From: Caprimulgus europaeus
Lineage: Eukaryota > Chordata > Aves > Caprimulgiformes > Caprimulgidae
DNA: 64,000 nucleotides
Direction: 5' to 3'
Assembly: GCA_907165065.1 (NCBI GenBank)
Contig: OU015532.1
Span: 40,960,839 to 41,024,838, forward strand
Under the pieces are notes generated by a model. That model did no database searches, was not told where the DNA came from, and worked only from the letters and a program-made list of their open reading frames with translations. Within the stretch, counting starts at the first letter, position 1. Every line of letters starts with the position of its first letter. A program made the position numbers and the translations under genes. This document shows, in pieces, positions 1 through 14,500 of this stretch.

Positions 1-3000
1 CACCAACATGGATACACGTGGCATAATTTGCTCATTTGGACCATCATGTGCCATGATGAGAGGTTGCCTAAATTAGGCTTCTGTCACTGTTCCTGGAAGA
101 GAAGAGACAGAGGAGCACTTTGCTTGCACCCATAGCAAAGATCCTTCAGCTCCTCCTGCATGCCTCTCACTGCCTGATTTGTAGCCTAGGGTTAAGATGC
201 TTACTTGTTCATTTGAAGAAAAAAACCCATAGAGAAAGAGACTCATGAGATTAAAACCCACACAAACCTGGATCACACAGTCATAGTGTATGAGTATGCA
301 AGAGTATTTCTTTCCAAATACACAAATAAGCTTCTTTTGATTAAGTTCCTTATATGTAACCCATGCTCTGGGTTGAATTAATAACACAAAACACGCTAAT
401 ACTTTACAGACCAAATGAGTTATTTTATGTTTCTCTTGGAGCATTCACTTCTTATTTACTAAGATGGTAGAAATTCCCTAATTCTTCATAGGTATCGATT
501 TTATTAACCAAAGTAATACTGAAAACATTAATAAAAATAGGACCAACAGGTGATGTTTACAGCATGTGACAAATCTCTCTAAATAAGTAAAGCCTACTCA
601 ACATATGCATGCATTTCTTTTCTCTTACACTGTAGTCATTTGAGAACATTAGTTTGGAAGATGAAAATACAAATTCTTTATACAAGATTCTGATTCTCCC
701 AGACCACCTATTATGAATTATCAATGCTTTTCAGACACACTAATTTTGAATACATAAACATACTAATGAAAAAAGTCAATTACGTATTTAATTGCTTTCC
801 ACTCATAACCATTCATAATCCATGTTTTCTATTTTGCCCCTTTGGCTAATTTTTAATGTGCTTAATAATGTAAAAGTGTGTTGAGTTTCTCAGTGTATGT
901 AACAGCACAGTATCTACCATTTGTAGCCTGCTAAAACTATTTGTGGGTACATTTCAGTGTTTGGATTGCAGAAGGGCTCTGTACGGGGCTCACAAGGCAA
1001 GGTTTTGGTAGCAGGGTGGGGTGATGCTGGGTGGCCTCTGTGGCTTTCAACCACATTTCCAGGCTCATGTGCAAGATTTTATCTCTACTTTCCAAATGAG
1101 TAGATAGATATCTGCAGTGTGCTTGGCTGAGTCATGTCACTCTGAAGCTTTAAATAGCATCATCAGAGCCTGATAAAGGGAGTGTTTCCATAATGATAGG
1201 CCAGCCAAGGATAAAAGTGCTCTGGGTAGCTCCCTATTTTAAAATATAGGGGTGAATAAGTGTCAGTGGCTGGGAGGGATGTCTGTGAAATGCCTGCCTT
1301 GTTCCTGTAAGGGAGTTCTCTGGATATAGTCACACTTTTATTTCTGTGCTGCTAAAAAAAATGTAGCTTTAACAGTATGGTTTGTGCAGGGCAGATTCTC
1401 AGAAAATATTTTTTGTAGGTTATGGACAGATTCTGGCTCTCAGCTCTTCCTCATTTCACATTTATCCTTCCAGAACAAAACCCTGAGAGTTGGTCTTCTT
1501 GTAGTCAGCCTGGACTGATTTTATCATGACCAGTTCACTCTTTGCACAGTCAGTGTGAACCTATCAAAGGATGGTTCTTACAGCTACAAACAGGTCAGAT
1601 GTCATTTCCTTTCAGAATATCACCAATGTCTCCAGCTTCAGCTGTTCACACATCAGTAGAGAGATGGGCTATCTCCCATGTGGTTTTGTGTTTGACCTTT
1701 CTTCTAGGATGCCCCTCAAATTCATATGTTCTTTTAAATTACTATGGTCATTTGCCAGAAGTCTCATTTTAGACATTTTTTGGGAGATGGTTTTGCTCAG
1801 TTGGGCCTAACTCAAGATTCAACAAGCCTGGAGGAGGCTTTTTATACCTTTCACGGCTAAAAATCAAATCAGGAGGTTCAACAAGGAGCAGCAGTAGTCT
1901 ACTGGGTGGCATCAGGAGAGGTAAGGAAGGATTGCAAAGCTCTAGAGGCTAAAGCTAAGCCTGGAGGGATAGTTAGGTTGTTTGGATCCTTTGCCTTTGC
2001 AGTCCTTGTTTGCAAGTATATAACCATAAGCCTTTAGAAAAATGTTGAGGGATAGTTTTCTGGGGCATGGTTTTCCCCCTGTTGCTTACTAAATGGGCCT
2101 ACCAGCTTGCACTTTTTTAACCAGTCCATTTTATAAAACTGCAGAGCTCTTGAATTTTTGAGCTCTGATTAGCTCCTATTAGGCTGCAGAAGAACAAAGT
2201 AAAACGGTGAAGGCAGTTTTGTATTTGTACTAGATTATTCATTTTATTTCTTCCTGTAGACTTATAAAAGCCAGAAGTACCATCAAATCACCTTGCGTGA
2301 CTTATTGGATGTCAGACCTGTTGCCTGCCATGCAGTTACTTAAATGTTAATCCTGATTGACCTGTGGCTGGCAACAGTGTATCTTGAAGCTGATAAGTCT
2401 TGCATGTTTCAAAAAATGACAGCTCTTCTTTTAAAGATATAAGGAATGGTGAAGGCACATTTCATAGAATTACATTCTAATGGGTGATTGTCTTCCAGCA
2501 ATAAATATGCACCATGTCTCCATTCTAATTTAGTTTGGCCAGAGCCCAGACATCAGTTCTTGTTAAATCTTTTCCTATTAATTTAAAAGCCATTGCATCA
2601 CTGCTGTTTCTTCATTAGGGTCGATTTTATAAAGTATACCAGGGTTACATCACAATTGTCTTTTCATCAAACCAGTAGATTCAGTCCTTCAATTTCTCAT
2701 TATTAAAAAAAAAAAAAAATTATTTGCTAGATCCAGCTGTAGCTTTGTTCTTGCACTCCCTCCAACTCTCGTAATTTATTTATAAAATGCAGACTCCAGC
2801 ACATTGCTATATACAGAGATAAACATTGCCTTGTTATTCTTATATGCTTACATTTCATTTACTTCCCACTTTCTAAATGAAGATTCCAATTGTCCTCATT
2901 TGCCATTAGAGACTTCTGCTGAATTGTTTGTCTTCTACAAGCTGGTGAGTTGCTTCTTTCCACAGTACAGTCTTCCCTTTTGTAAGGGGGAGTAAATTGT

Positions 3001-6000
3001 AACATACGTTTGTCATTCTTTTAATCATAACATCACACTTCACTGTGTTAGAATTAACTGTGGTTAATCAGGCCGGTTTATCAAGCAGGTCAGATTGTTC
3101 TGTACGATTGCTCTGTCCTCGGTATTACTCAGCACTCCGTCAATCTTTGTTTTACTGCAGACTTGGCCAGTCAGGATGTCATGCTCATTTCCAAATCACT
3201 CACCAAAATGTTGAATAGAGTTTGAGACCAGTAAACTCTTAAAAATTCCTCAGAAAAAAACTTTTTTTCAGTGATGTTTCTCACTAAGGACTAATTCTGA
3301 AATAAGTTAGCTAACACATTCTTAACCTTAGTAATATATACTTTTTTTCAGGTATTGCATAACAAAACTTTACTATTTTTGCACAATAAACTATAAGTAA
3401 AATAAGCCCCTGCAATTGCAGGATAGAACAAAACCAGGCTCTTCTTGTTAAAACTACACTATTTTATACTGAATGGCTTCTAGAAGGTAGTTCAGGGCTT
3501 ACCAAAGCTGCTCATCACCTTACAGGGAACCTCTGGCTAATGCTAACCCCAGAAAGATTTCTCCATGCAGTGACATTGCATCACCATTTTACTATCCCAT
3601 GCACCTTACTGGTGGAACACCCTGCAACTGCTTTGGCACCCTTTACTGCTTTATTGCACCCTGGTTACTGAAAGACAACTCCAGTACCATGGTTCTGGTT
3701 TGCAAGATCAATGCATCCGTAGGAACAGCACACTTCAGTTTCACAGTGTATTGGCATCATCTCTAGTACATACCTAAGATGAAATGAAAGAAAAATTTCA
3801 GTGCATAATCCAATATAAATAAGACTTTCACAAAGCTTGATAGAAATATAGTTTTTTTTAAAAAAGACAGAAATGCACAATTATATCTATCTTAATAAAG
3901 ATCAGCTCTCAACAGCTTTCCTGTCCTTTTATTTCCCACTACGCATTCAGTTTTTATGCAAGCCAGGTAGGTCCCTTATTTCTGCCCTCATAAAAGCAGT
4001 TTCAGATATCATTTTTACTCCAAATCTCCTCAAACGTTTTAAACATATATATAAACACGTACGTACACACACACATACATATGGAATTTGACTGGGTGGA
4101 ACCATCTGCTGTCCAGATAGTAAACTGTACTAATTAATGACTGTCCTAAGGCTAACTAATTACACATCATCAATCTTTTTTTGGGGAAAACATTCCCTGG
4201 TGTGGTGGAGCACAGCTTTCAGTGTATAATTGCTTTGTATGCTGAAACTTGTATTTCATATAAACATGTGTGTATTAACATATGCTGTACAAAACATATG
4301 AAACATAAATGAGAAGAATGTATGTGACTCGAAACTAACTCCTGACTCAAAATACGCATTGCTATCAACTACTTCAAGGATGATGGAAAATTTGGTATGT
4401 ATGACTGCCATTCCACATTTTGAGGAACAGCAAAAGAACACAATGTTAATACATAATAATCGGTTTTCAATTAATTTGATATTATGCCCACTATTGCAAT
4501 GGCAACCAGAGTAAACAATCTACTGACACCTTACCATATCCCTCTTGCTACTTTTTTAAAATGGCAAAATATTCACTTTCTTCCAATCTTTTGCTGTTCT
4601 GCAGTATGCCAAGAATTAAAATAGCTGAGCCATAGACAGCCAAGAATTTTCCTGGACTATACTTTTGGAACTACTTGATAAGAACTATCTCTGTTCTGTC
4701 TTAATATATGTTGTATGGCTATACATTGCCAAGCAGTTCATAATATTTGTCAATAAAACATGTAAAGTTTCTTCTTTCCCAACATAGAATGTGTTTTATT
4801 AGTATTCCTGCTTTAGCTGCATCATTAGTAATTATTTTGCTATGTCTATGAACTAATGAGCTTATACCTTTGATAAGAATTTGCTTTCTCCTCATACACA
4901 TTTCCTTCATATTTGCATATATATGTTTATACATATGCTTCCTATTGTTGCCCTTGGAAATAATGTTTTTTTCTATATTCTGTAAGTTATGATTTACTTT
5001 GAAAGTTTTGTATTTCCCATTTTTCCATGTACTGTGCATTTCTCTTTAACATCTGCCTTCTTGTCACCTCTGAAAGAAGTCAGGCTTTCAGCCAAAATTG
5101 TGCAATTGGGGTAGCTCATATAATTCCACTGAGATTTCCTCCGCTGCAGTAGAAACAGATATTTATACTGCCAGAGACACCATTTAGCCATATATGTAGC
5201 AAACCATCTAGCTCACCCTGACCTTTCCTACTAGTTTTAGGCTTGAAGTTGCAATGTTGAGCTTTCAAAGTAATACAGATTCCTCTTTATTAATCACTCA
5301 AGTTTTTTTTACCAACAGCTAGTCTGACCTTATCATTGTCTTGGACTTATGGAAATATAAGGAAGAATTCATTTTCCTTTCATGTCATTATCTGTGCAAT
5401 GTGATCTAATTTAGTAGGTTTTAGACATTACATCACATAGGGTCAAAATATCAAAACCATGTGAGAGTTGCATGCAATAGCTGTTCAGAGGTTTCCACAT
5501 GCTTTAGTAACATGTGGCTCCCTTACACCTATTATAATGGATATTCAGCAACGCTTACCCCTACAAATTTGTCTTTCTTTAATCTATGTTTTCTTGACCT
5601 GACCTAAGAGTCACACTTGTCTTTGATGTCTGTGTTTTAGCACAGTATTGTGTTGCAATGGTGATTTAATTTAGCATGTAATAGGATGTACTTACATAGT
5701 CACCTATCTCGATCTCCTGGAGAATGTTTCTTTCCTTACGCATTACTGAAACACTTCCTTAAGTTGTTTTGCAATTGTTTCTTTAAAGTCTTTCCATGTG
5801 GGGCTGTTAACATAGTTTAATCTTTGTGATCAGCCCTTTTGTGAGTAAGTTGCCCCACTAGATTCCTGCGCAGGTTTGTATTTTCTTCAGCAGGAACATT
5901 TGGAATGATAGCTGGACTCTTTTGCCTACCAACCTCAAATTGTCCCAACTGCAAAGCGTTTTAGAGCTCCCTAAGAAATGGCTTTGTTTTGTTAGCAGCC

Positions 6001-7512
6001 AAAAGTAGCATCACCAAGACCACATCCCACGGCACTAGGCACGGATGGTAACTTGATCTCAGATGGCACAGAATGCAGGTTTGTGAAGTGTCTGTGTGAC
6101 TCCCAACAGAGCCTGTGTTTGTTGAGAGCTGCTTACATGACCTACCAGGTGCCCTGGAAAGGCTGGCACTCCATCCTCCCCAGGGCAACACACTGTATAT
6201 AGGGCAACATACACTTCCATGCACACCTCTTCAGATTGCACAACGGGTCACAAGGCTTGAAGTCAACATGGCAATAGGAAGGAACATGGCTTCTGTACAT
6301 GTGGAGAGATGCAAGGGCTTCTGCAACTGCTGGGCTTTTCTGACGCAAGAAAAAGGCACCAGGAATTTCAGCACTGCAAGATTAGATTGAATGAGTGTGT
6401 CACCTAACCCTGTGCTTCCTCTTCCTCTTCAGCCCACAAGTGGGATGGGAAATGCCCACCGTGCCTGGCACTCTTTCCTCAGCTGGGTACACCTTCCCTA
6501 AGGATCTCCTTTTCCCACAGTTTGTGTTTTCTCGCTGGGGCTTTCATGCTGGGTTGTGGAGGAGAAGGGAGCTGCGTCTTTTAGAGTAGAATCTCTTGGC
6601 TGTTTCTGTCCCTTGCAGTTAATTAGGAGTGAGGGACTTAATTCTCTCACAATACTGCATTAGATATGGGCTCTGGTCTCACAGGGCACTGTCCTATCCT
6701 CTTTTGTAAGACAGAAAATGACAGAAAAGTTAGGAATGTCATCAGACCAAAACCTGAGCCATTGCCATGTTGAGAAAAGCAGTCCTCATGGGAAAACACA
6801 TTTCTTTCTCTATAGTCAGCAAATGCACTCTGGTGACCAACAGTTTTCTTGCATGGACTAGATTCTTGTAATGTACTTTATCCCTTGCAGCTAAATGCAA
6901 TGAACATTGGAAATTTAAAATTGATTATAGCACGTTAGGCAAGAAAAGAAAACTCAAAGGCGTACCTGCTGATTTTATTAAGATATGAAGACACCATTAA
7001 CTTACTACAGCTGAAAAGGTTTAGAAGCCAGTTATTTCAGTGCCCGTGTCTTTTAGTGTTTGATGGGAGGCTATGGTTATGCTTATAAGAACTAGGATCT
7101 TATGCAGGGCATGCTTTTCAAAAAGGAATTTAAGAATTTTATATAAGCTCAGCAATAAAAAGTAATGCACTTACGTGCATGCACAGGTCTCCTACAAGTC
7201 AGATGTCAGAAGAGAGGTTATGTTCTATGTAACAGTAACCAGATCAAATAGTCTTGAAAATCTGAGCTCCTGTCAGTAATTTTACAGCACATTAAGTACT
7301 TTTCGGGTTGTTTCTGAAATATTTTCTGAATTTAAGTTTTTTTCTGAGTGGGTAAAGTTAGTATATATGTAACAATAAATATCTATACCCATTTTGTCAC
7401 AAGTAATAGCATACAGAGCCCTCCAAAAAGCAATATAATACACCTTGTGGACAGAATTTCTCAAGCCATTTCACTTTTTCTATCCTAATGTGTTCATATC
7501 TGAATTACAGAC

Positions 7513-7548
<36 letters not shown>

Positions 7549-10500
7549 TGATGACCAATATATTTATCCTATTAAAATAAAGGGCATATGGATCACCAGC
7601 AGTGATGTCAATCAGGTCATTGCGATATTAAAGCCTGATTCTTGTGAATGATATTTGGTGGTGTTGTGATGGATATTGCTATGATCTCTTGATTTCTGAC
7701 ATGAACTTGAACTTTTTTGCTTTTATTCAGATGGACCACCTCTTCTAATATGTCTGAAGCATCATACTGCTATGAGTCACATTAGCTGCATCTTCCTGTA
7801 TCCCTAGGGAGGAGACGATGACCGTTTCTAGTAAAGATACTAACCAAGAGTAAACCAGAATGGCTTTCAGGGAAGCTGGACCTTCTCATGTGTTCAGAAA
7901 TCTGGGAAATCTGAGGGGCTGATGATATTGCTAAGGCATGATATGGAAATGCACATGATATAGGGATGAGACATAAAGGAGAATATGTAGGCTGCAGATG
8001 AGCTGGAAATGATGGGAAAGAGGCTGAAGAGGGTTATCATCGAGAATGATGTAGAAAGGTTAAAGAAAACACACAATCTAGCTGATGTTTTATTTGTCCT
8101 TAGCTGTCACTTTAATAAATCTTTGAATAATTAACTCTGATCCAACCCATGTCTTCAAGCATTAATCTTAAAATTGACCTAGCTCAGTCACTGGTTGTAG
8201 TTTTAGATCATGTTGATTGTAGACACCATCACACTAGTAAGGAGAAAGAAAAAAATATTACAGAAAAAATCTCAAGGCAGAACAACTTTGTGTGATCTGC
8301 ATCTCACCAGCTGACGAACACACCCCAAAACTGCCATAAGCATGGGTATCTACGGGTGATCTGGCATAGTTTTTCTGCTCCTTGAGCTGCACTGAATGTA
8401 TTATTTGACCTCTGGTGCTCTGCCCCACAAGTTGGATGTGTGTAACCTTCAGATAGTTTTAGCAGTCCTCTCCTCTCTGTCCTTCCCTCTGACAGTCCCC
8501 ATTTGACCCCAACATGTCTCAGATGCTTATGAAGCAGCTACTGAACTTCCACAGATTGCAGCCTGGGGTTTCAAAGAAAACCCAACTTCATATTTCTACC
8601 TTAATCTGCTTGGGCAAGAGCTACCACTGCACAGCCTGTGCTTTGTGAGCAGCAGCCCCAAGTCAAGCCCCGCCACTCATGATCACAGGGGCCTTAGGTG
8701 ATCTCAGATTGGAATATGGCAGGAAGTTTGCACTTGTACTGGTACTTGCAGTGTTGCATTTTGCATTCTCTGCCACCCTGGTTATAGCAAAACCTCATCT
8801 TTGTTATTTGAATGAATCCATGAGAGGATTTTTCATTTATATGCTAATAGAGTTTTTGCCCAAGGATGTTTTGCAGCTTCACATTGCAACAGGGTGAATC
8901 ACATGTTAACAACACAACCCAGTTCCTCAATGTCAGGTTCCCTCAGTATCAGTAACTTTGGAAACAAGTGATTAAAGAGGATATTCTGATTACTTAGGGT
9001 GGGATTCACCTCATCTACCTTCAGTCATTCAGAAGTTAGGTGTCAAGTATGATCCAGACATTTAGGCTTCTCCAGAAGAATCCAGTATAGAGGGGCTTAG
9101 ACATGACCTGCAGTTGCCATGCTCATCTTTTCCTCCATTCAGTACGCATGGCACACAGGAAACTGGCTTCAACTAGAAGTCTAACTTTTAGATGACTTAA
9201 TTTAGGTGAGGTCAAGTATATCCTAAGGGCATGCCTTGTGAAAAGGCAATGTTTTCCTCAAAAGGAATAGTGCTCTATAGCAAAAAGCACTCTGAACTTT
9301 GAACTAATTTAGGAAATTCAATACTAGTGTCAGCTTTGAGTCAAAGGTACCTTTGGCTGCCTCTGACTTGAGCTTAAAAAACAGGTATTCCATATCAAGA
9401 ACATTTGAGTCAGGGAAGTAGAGTTAGTTTTTAGGCAACAAGCAACCCTTAGTCACCTTCCTAAGGGATGCCGGAGGCTTCTTCCATCCTCCATTTCCTT
9501 TTATCTGAAAACCAAAGGTGCAATATGACACTTAATTTCACTTAAATGAAAACCAGCTCTCATGCAAAAATCTCATGCTGATTAGCTTCCATACCTTGCA
9601 GAAACAAGACCTGGAGCTGATAACCTTTGTGGGGCACAGTTACAAAGAAATTGTAGCTACTGTTCTCCTTCCTTTGTTGTGGTAGCGCACCTCTTTAGGC
9701 ACTTCAATCAGATAAGCTGTATCAGAAGAAATAGAAAATGTGTGCGCTTTTGTACATACAGTTACTTTTCTCTAAACTGTTTCTCGTCACCATTTTTACA
9801 CAAAAAAAATGCAGAGTCTAAAAAATTTTTTACAGAAGTGCAAGTGTTCATTTTAAGCAAAGCGTTGGCCAAAATGTGGGAGAGTTTTGTGACTATCCTT
9901 TGTCCATTGCTGTTGTTTATCTGATTCTGGTTTCACTTAAGCAGTTCCTCTTGCACTAAAAAGTTTCAATATGATGAAGGTGAGAAAGGAAGCTCACAGC
10001 AAACCTTTCGCCTTCATGATATGATAAAATATATGTGCTTATTGAATTTTTTAAAAAATCAGAAAATATAGGCATAAAATTAAACCTAAGAAATCAAACT
10101 TTTGCAAGGATGGAATACTGCAGGTAAGATGATCAAACTGTCTTAACTTGTTCTCCTTGTAACACCAGCTTTCCATATGGATTTTGCTGTGTATATAAGA
10201 AAAGTATGTAATGAGATTGCTGGAAGTGATTGGTTTTGTGTCTAGTTTCTGTCAGTCAAGGTCCTTGTACAACATTCATTGCCACAGTCAGAGTGGCTGT
10301 GATTTCATACTTACGCAGGTCTCTCATAGTAAGCATCATGCTTTGTCATCCTCCTAATCTCAAGTCCTTTCATAAGCACTCTTTTTAATCTTTTGGGAGG
10401 ACTTTCAATACCAATGTATGTGTGCCTAATAGTGCTTGCATAAGGGATTAGAAAATTTAATCACTGAGCTTCCCAGAGGTGCGCTGAACACATGTAGATT

Positions 10501-11429
10501 CTCATTAGATAAAAAAAAATAACAAAATGTACAGTATCAATCCATTAAATTCCAATAATCTGCTTGCAATGTCCAGCCAGCTAGTGATTTGAATAAATTT
10601 GCTCAGAAATCTGAATGGTTTTTTGCATCAGAAAATGACAGCTCTGAACTGGGGAAAACAAAAACTGAAGAATTAAAATCTCCTAAAACATGAAACTATT
10701 TTAGTTTGTTGAAATGTTTCAAGACCTTTCAAAATGAAATGTTTTCATCTCATTTAAATTTGTTAAGATGCATATTGTATTAAATGTAAAGCCCGGAAAT
10801 AAGTAAAGCATTTCAAATGAAAAATGATACTTTGTTTTTTTTGAGGAAGTACAGAAATGTTGCTTATCAAATTTCTGCCTTCTTTTGAAGTAGAACACTT
10901 CAATAAAAACAAACATATAGGCACAAATCATGATGCAACAGCACTTTTGAGGGAAAAATATTCCTTCAGAATTTTTAATATCTTTCTACATAAATGTCTT
11001 CCCTCTAATGATCGTCCCCACTTTTTTGTTGTTGGATTTTTTTTATGATGAAGGCAATAATGTGTGGGATTCAGGGGTTTTGCATGGAGACAATAAGTAG
11101 ATGTGTCTACTAGGCTGTTATTAACATCACTTTTAGGTTACTGCTGTAAAGGTACCTTTCATAGACAATCTCTATCAGATCATAAAAAGTTTACTGCTGT
11201 TATTACACTTCTAAGCCCCCAGGTGGGAATGATTTGGTCTCTCAGCACACTCTGCGCAGCCACAAGACCTGCAGATATGAACGTTCACAACTTACAACAG
11301 ACATACTCTTTAGACAAGTAATGTGGGTGGGAAATTTTCCTGTTTCAGAAATCATGGAGGGGTGGAGCTCTGACTCAACGTAATAAAACACCCGTTCAGC
11401 AACTTCTGACACTCTTCAAGGCTGTAAAT
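1..11429. other. Upstream AT-rich non-coding region
   Basis: I see no supportable gene in this 11.4-kb stretch. Open frames reach at most about 120 codons, lie on both strands, lack good splice context and resemble no family I know. None looks like a group IV phospholipase exon, so a tandem paralogue is not visible here. A short GC-richer patch around 5960-6590 has overlapping open frames on both strands, which is typical of stop-poor composition rather than a gene. Simple repeats include an A-run near 2705 and an (AT)n run at 7513-7539. The region is probably intergenic, or holds the distal promoter or non-coding 5' exons of the downstream gene. Confidence 0.6.
7513..7539. repeat. (AT)n microsatellite
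   Basis: An uninterrupted AT dinucleotide run of about 27 bases lies in the upstream non-coding region. It is probably length-polymorphic. Confidence 0.95.
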
Positions 11430-11540
11430 ATGTTTCAGGAGGCACTGGCAACTGTGGAGCCTAACACTCAGGTGCCATTCACAGCACCTGCTTCTAATGT
11501 AGCAGCGACCTCAATGGCATCAACCTCTGCCTTCCATCAG
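11430..11540 (+). CDS. PLA2G4E: PLA2G4E exon 1 (N-terminal tail, provisional start)
   Basis: Codes residues 1-37, beginning M-F-Q-E-A-L and rich in Ala, Ser and Thr, with no domain. The donor is a strong GTGAGT at phase 0, and exon 2 also starts at phase 0. The ATG has A at -3, a fair start context. Doubt remains because the bases just after the ATG (11431-11438) look like a splice acceptor ending in TTTCAG. The exon could therefore begin at 11439, with the true start further upstream. A TA-rich stretch at 11381-11389 could serve as a TATA-like element if the start is here. Confidence 0.55.
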
Positions 11541-14500
11541 GTGAGTAGAAAACAGAACAAACCTGTCAGGATCCTCCAAGTATTTGATTCAGATTTGTCC
11601 TGAGACTATAAACAGGTCAAGTCCACACTTTTACTTGTAGGACATAAATCTCCAGGAAAATAAGATTATTCTTCCTTGGCTATTTATAGCTATGAGGACC
11701 TGGAGTCAGAATCTTTCCATATAGCCCAGAAGGAGCTGCCACTTTCCTGGCACATTTATTTTGTTCAGCAGAAACCTTCAGGATGTGCAAATTGCCCATT
11801 CCACATTGAGGAGTTGAAATAAGTAGAAAAATTGGTCTTTGCTTTTTTTCATCCCTTGTTCTCCCTCTCTCCCTCAACAGCATTCAAGCAGCAAATCAAG
11901 CCACTTGGAAAATGAAGAAAGAAAATGGATGATGCACCGAGTAGCCCCAGGCGGCATTGATGCTAAGGTACCAACTTCAGCAAACTAAAAATAGATGACA
12001 CTAAACCCATATTTTTTTTAAAAAAGGTAGGATTTTTTTTTTCCCAAATTTGGTTATTAAAGGTTCATATGCTTATTTAGAAATAGGAATATTAAAGAAA
12101 ATTTTCTTTAGGTGAAACATCAACATTCCATTATTTTTTTATTTAATTCCTTTATCTATTTGCATAGTGTATTATTTTCATGATTTTATTCCTTAGAGAA
12201 AAAGTTCTCAATTTAGTGTTAAAATGGGACTGACTTTGGCCTTCTTCTAATGCTATCTAGCTCTATTGACTTGAATGGAGTTTTAGCCCAGCATGAATGG
12301 AGAATGTTGCCAGTGTTGGAAAGTCAGAGCATGGTTGTTGGTGATCCTTTGGGTTTTGGTTATTAATGCCAGTTTTCAGAATAGATGCCTACTTTGATCA
12401 CCATGCAACTCATCACAACAAAATAAGCACAACACTAGCAACCTTGTCTGGGCCTGTGACAGAGATATATTTGCATCAAACGTATACCAGCTGTATCAGT
12501 GATGATTTTTGTCTCTACTCTCAGTTAGCTTGCAGCTGACTATGCTTTGTGTGAAGCTGGCTCAAAGTAAAACTGGGTGGCTCCAAACAAAAAGCTAACT
12601 TCTGATGATATCTTAAATGGTACATGATTCAAGCGTCTATAACTCATAGGAAACCTGTATGTCTAATTTATTCTTTGTGAAACCAGACTTTCAAAGCAAT
12701 AGAAAACTACAAACATCATTTTGCTTATATATGTCACAACCTTATCAAACTGATTGATCAAACTGATCTCTTTTTAGTAGCATTCTGGCAGCTCCTACAG
12801 ATGGAAATTGGTGTACAAAAAGAATGGCAAACAATCAGTGGGGTGTGAAACTTGATGTAAATGCCAGAGTAGCATAGCCAAAACTACCATGACATTTAGG
12901 TGTTCATAATTTGCTCTGTGTGTGTGTGCTAAAGCTCAGCAAAGGAATATACTGAAGAAGGAAAAGCAACTGTTGAGGAGTGTAATGACCCCATCTCTGT
13001 ATCATTTTTGTAATGATTTACTCTATACTGAAGTTGTGTTTTGGTTTAGAATATCCTTGGCTAAAAGCATCCAACCCTTATTTAGGTAGTTACACGTAAA
13101 TAAAGATTGCTAGAATCCAGCATGTGTCTTTGTATTTAAAGAAGTAGAAAAAACCCAACTCTTTGGCCATTAAAGCCCAGTATATAGGGGCTATGTGACT
13201 CTTTCCACAGCTTTAATTTGTTCTTCTTGTAATAATTTCTCCTTATCAAATGAACCTCCAAAAGTTCTGTTTGTCTCACTATATTTGCCTCCTGGTTTTT
13301 CAATATGTCTTCTCTCCTACGTAATAAAGTTTGGCAGAAAACTGGCATTAAAGGCAAAGACTTGCGCAAGCTGGCCAATTTCTGCCTCATACTCACATTG
13401 GATTTCCTGGGCAGGTTTCAGTAATTCCCTTGATTTTTACAAGCCATAAATTGCCATCTGCAACAGGAGGATAATCATTAGTAGAAAGGTGTTATAAAGG
13501 ATAACATGCTTATAGCAATCTTGAGTCCCAGAACAAGTAAACAAGTGCAAAACTTACCTTAATGCTACTGCTCAAATCTTCACAGAATCACAGAATGGTA
13601 GGGGTTGGAAGAGACCTCAGGAGATCATTTAGTCCAGCCCCTTGACAAAGCAGGTTGCCTACAGCAAGTTGCAGCACAGGACGGCATCCAGGCAGGTTTT
13701 GAACATCTCCAGAGAAGGAGACCCCACAACCTCTCTGGGCAGCCTGCCCCAGGGCTCTGGCACCCTCACAGTAAAGAAGTTTTTCCTTAAGTTTGTCTGG
13801 AACTTCTGGTGTTCCAGTTTTTGCCCATTCCCCCTTGTCCTGCCTGGGCACCGCTGAAAAGGGCCCCGCCCCATCCATTTGGCACCTGCACTTCATATGT
13901 TAATAGACATTGATAAGATCCCCTCTCAGTCTTCTCCAGGCTGAAGAGTCACAGCTCTCTCAGCCTTTCCTCATATGGGAGATGCTCCCAGCCCCTCATC
14001 ATCTTTGTGGCCCACATTCTATTTGCCCAAGTACTTGCTTCAGTTTGAGAGGACCTTGTGTAGCTAATAAACTGAATAGTTACTGGATTTGGGCAAAACA
14101 TGCTCAGGGGCTGCACATGGAGTTTACCTGTGTTGCCTACCTACAGTGCAAAGCCAAATATGCCCCACTGCTAAATTTTCAGGAAAATGTAACAACTTGT
14201 GAAACCTCCTTCATAGTTTGAAATGGATAGGAGCATCAAGAGAGCATCTCTTTAACTGTTTCAGGGAGTCCTAAGTTGACAGTCTGCCTTCTAGCACCTT
14301 ACACATGAATACAGGAAAGATTAAACATACTAAAGGAAGATCATAAATAGTTATGAGTAAGGTAGCCCATAATTACAGAAAATCTAGAAAATGTATCACT
14401 GGATAGTATTTGTTAGTGCATTGTCTTTTACAGAATGACTTGTTACTTCCAAAAATGAAAAATAATGGCAAATTATCAGCTTAAAAAAAACCCAGTTGTT

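Noticed and set aside
73-444. A 123-codon minus-strand open frame near the left edge
   Set aside because: Cys- and Leu-rich composition without a motif, no promoter, splice or poly(A) context seen.
5961-6589. A cluster of overlapping open frames on both strands around 6 kb
   Set aside because: The local GC is higher, which alone lowers stop frequency. None of the frames shows a known domain or consistent splice sites.
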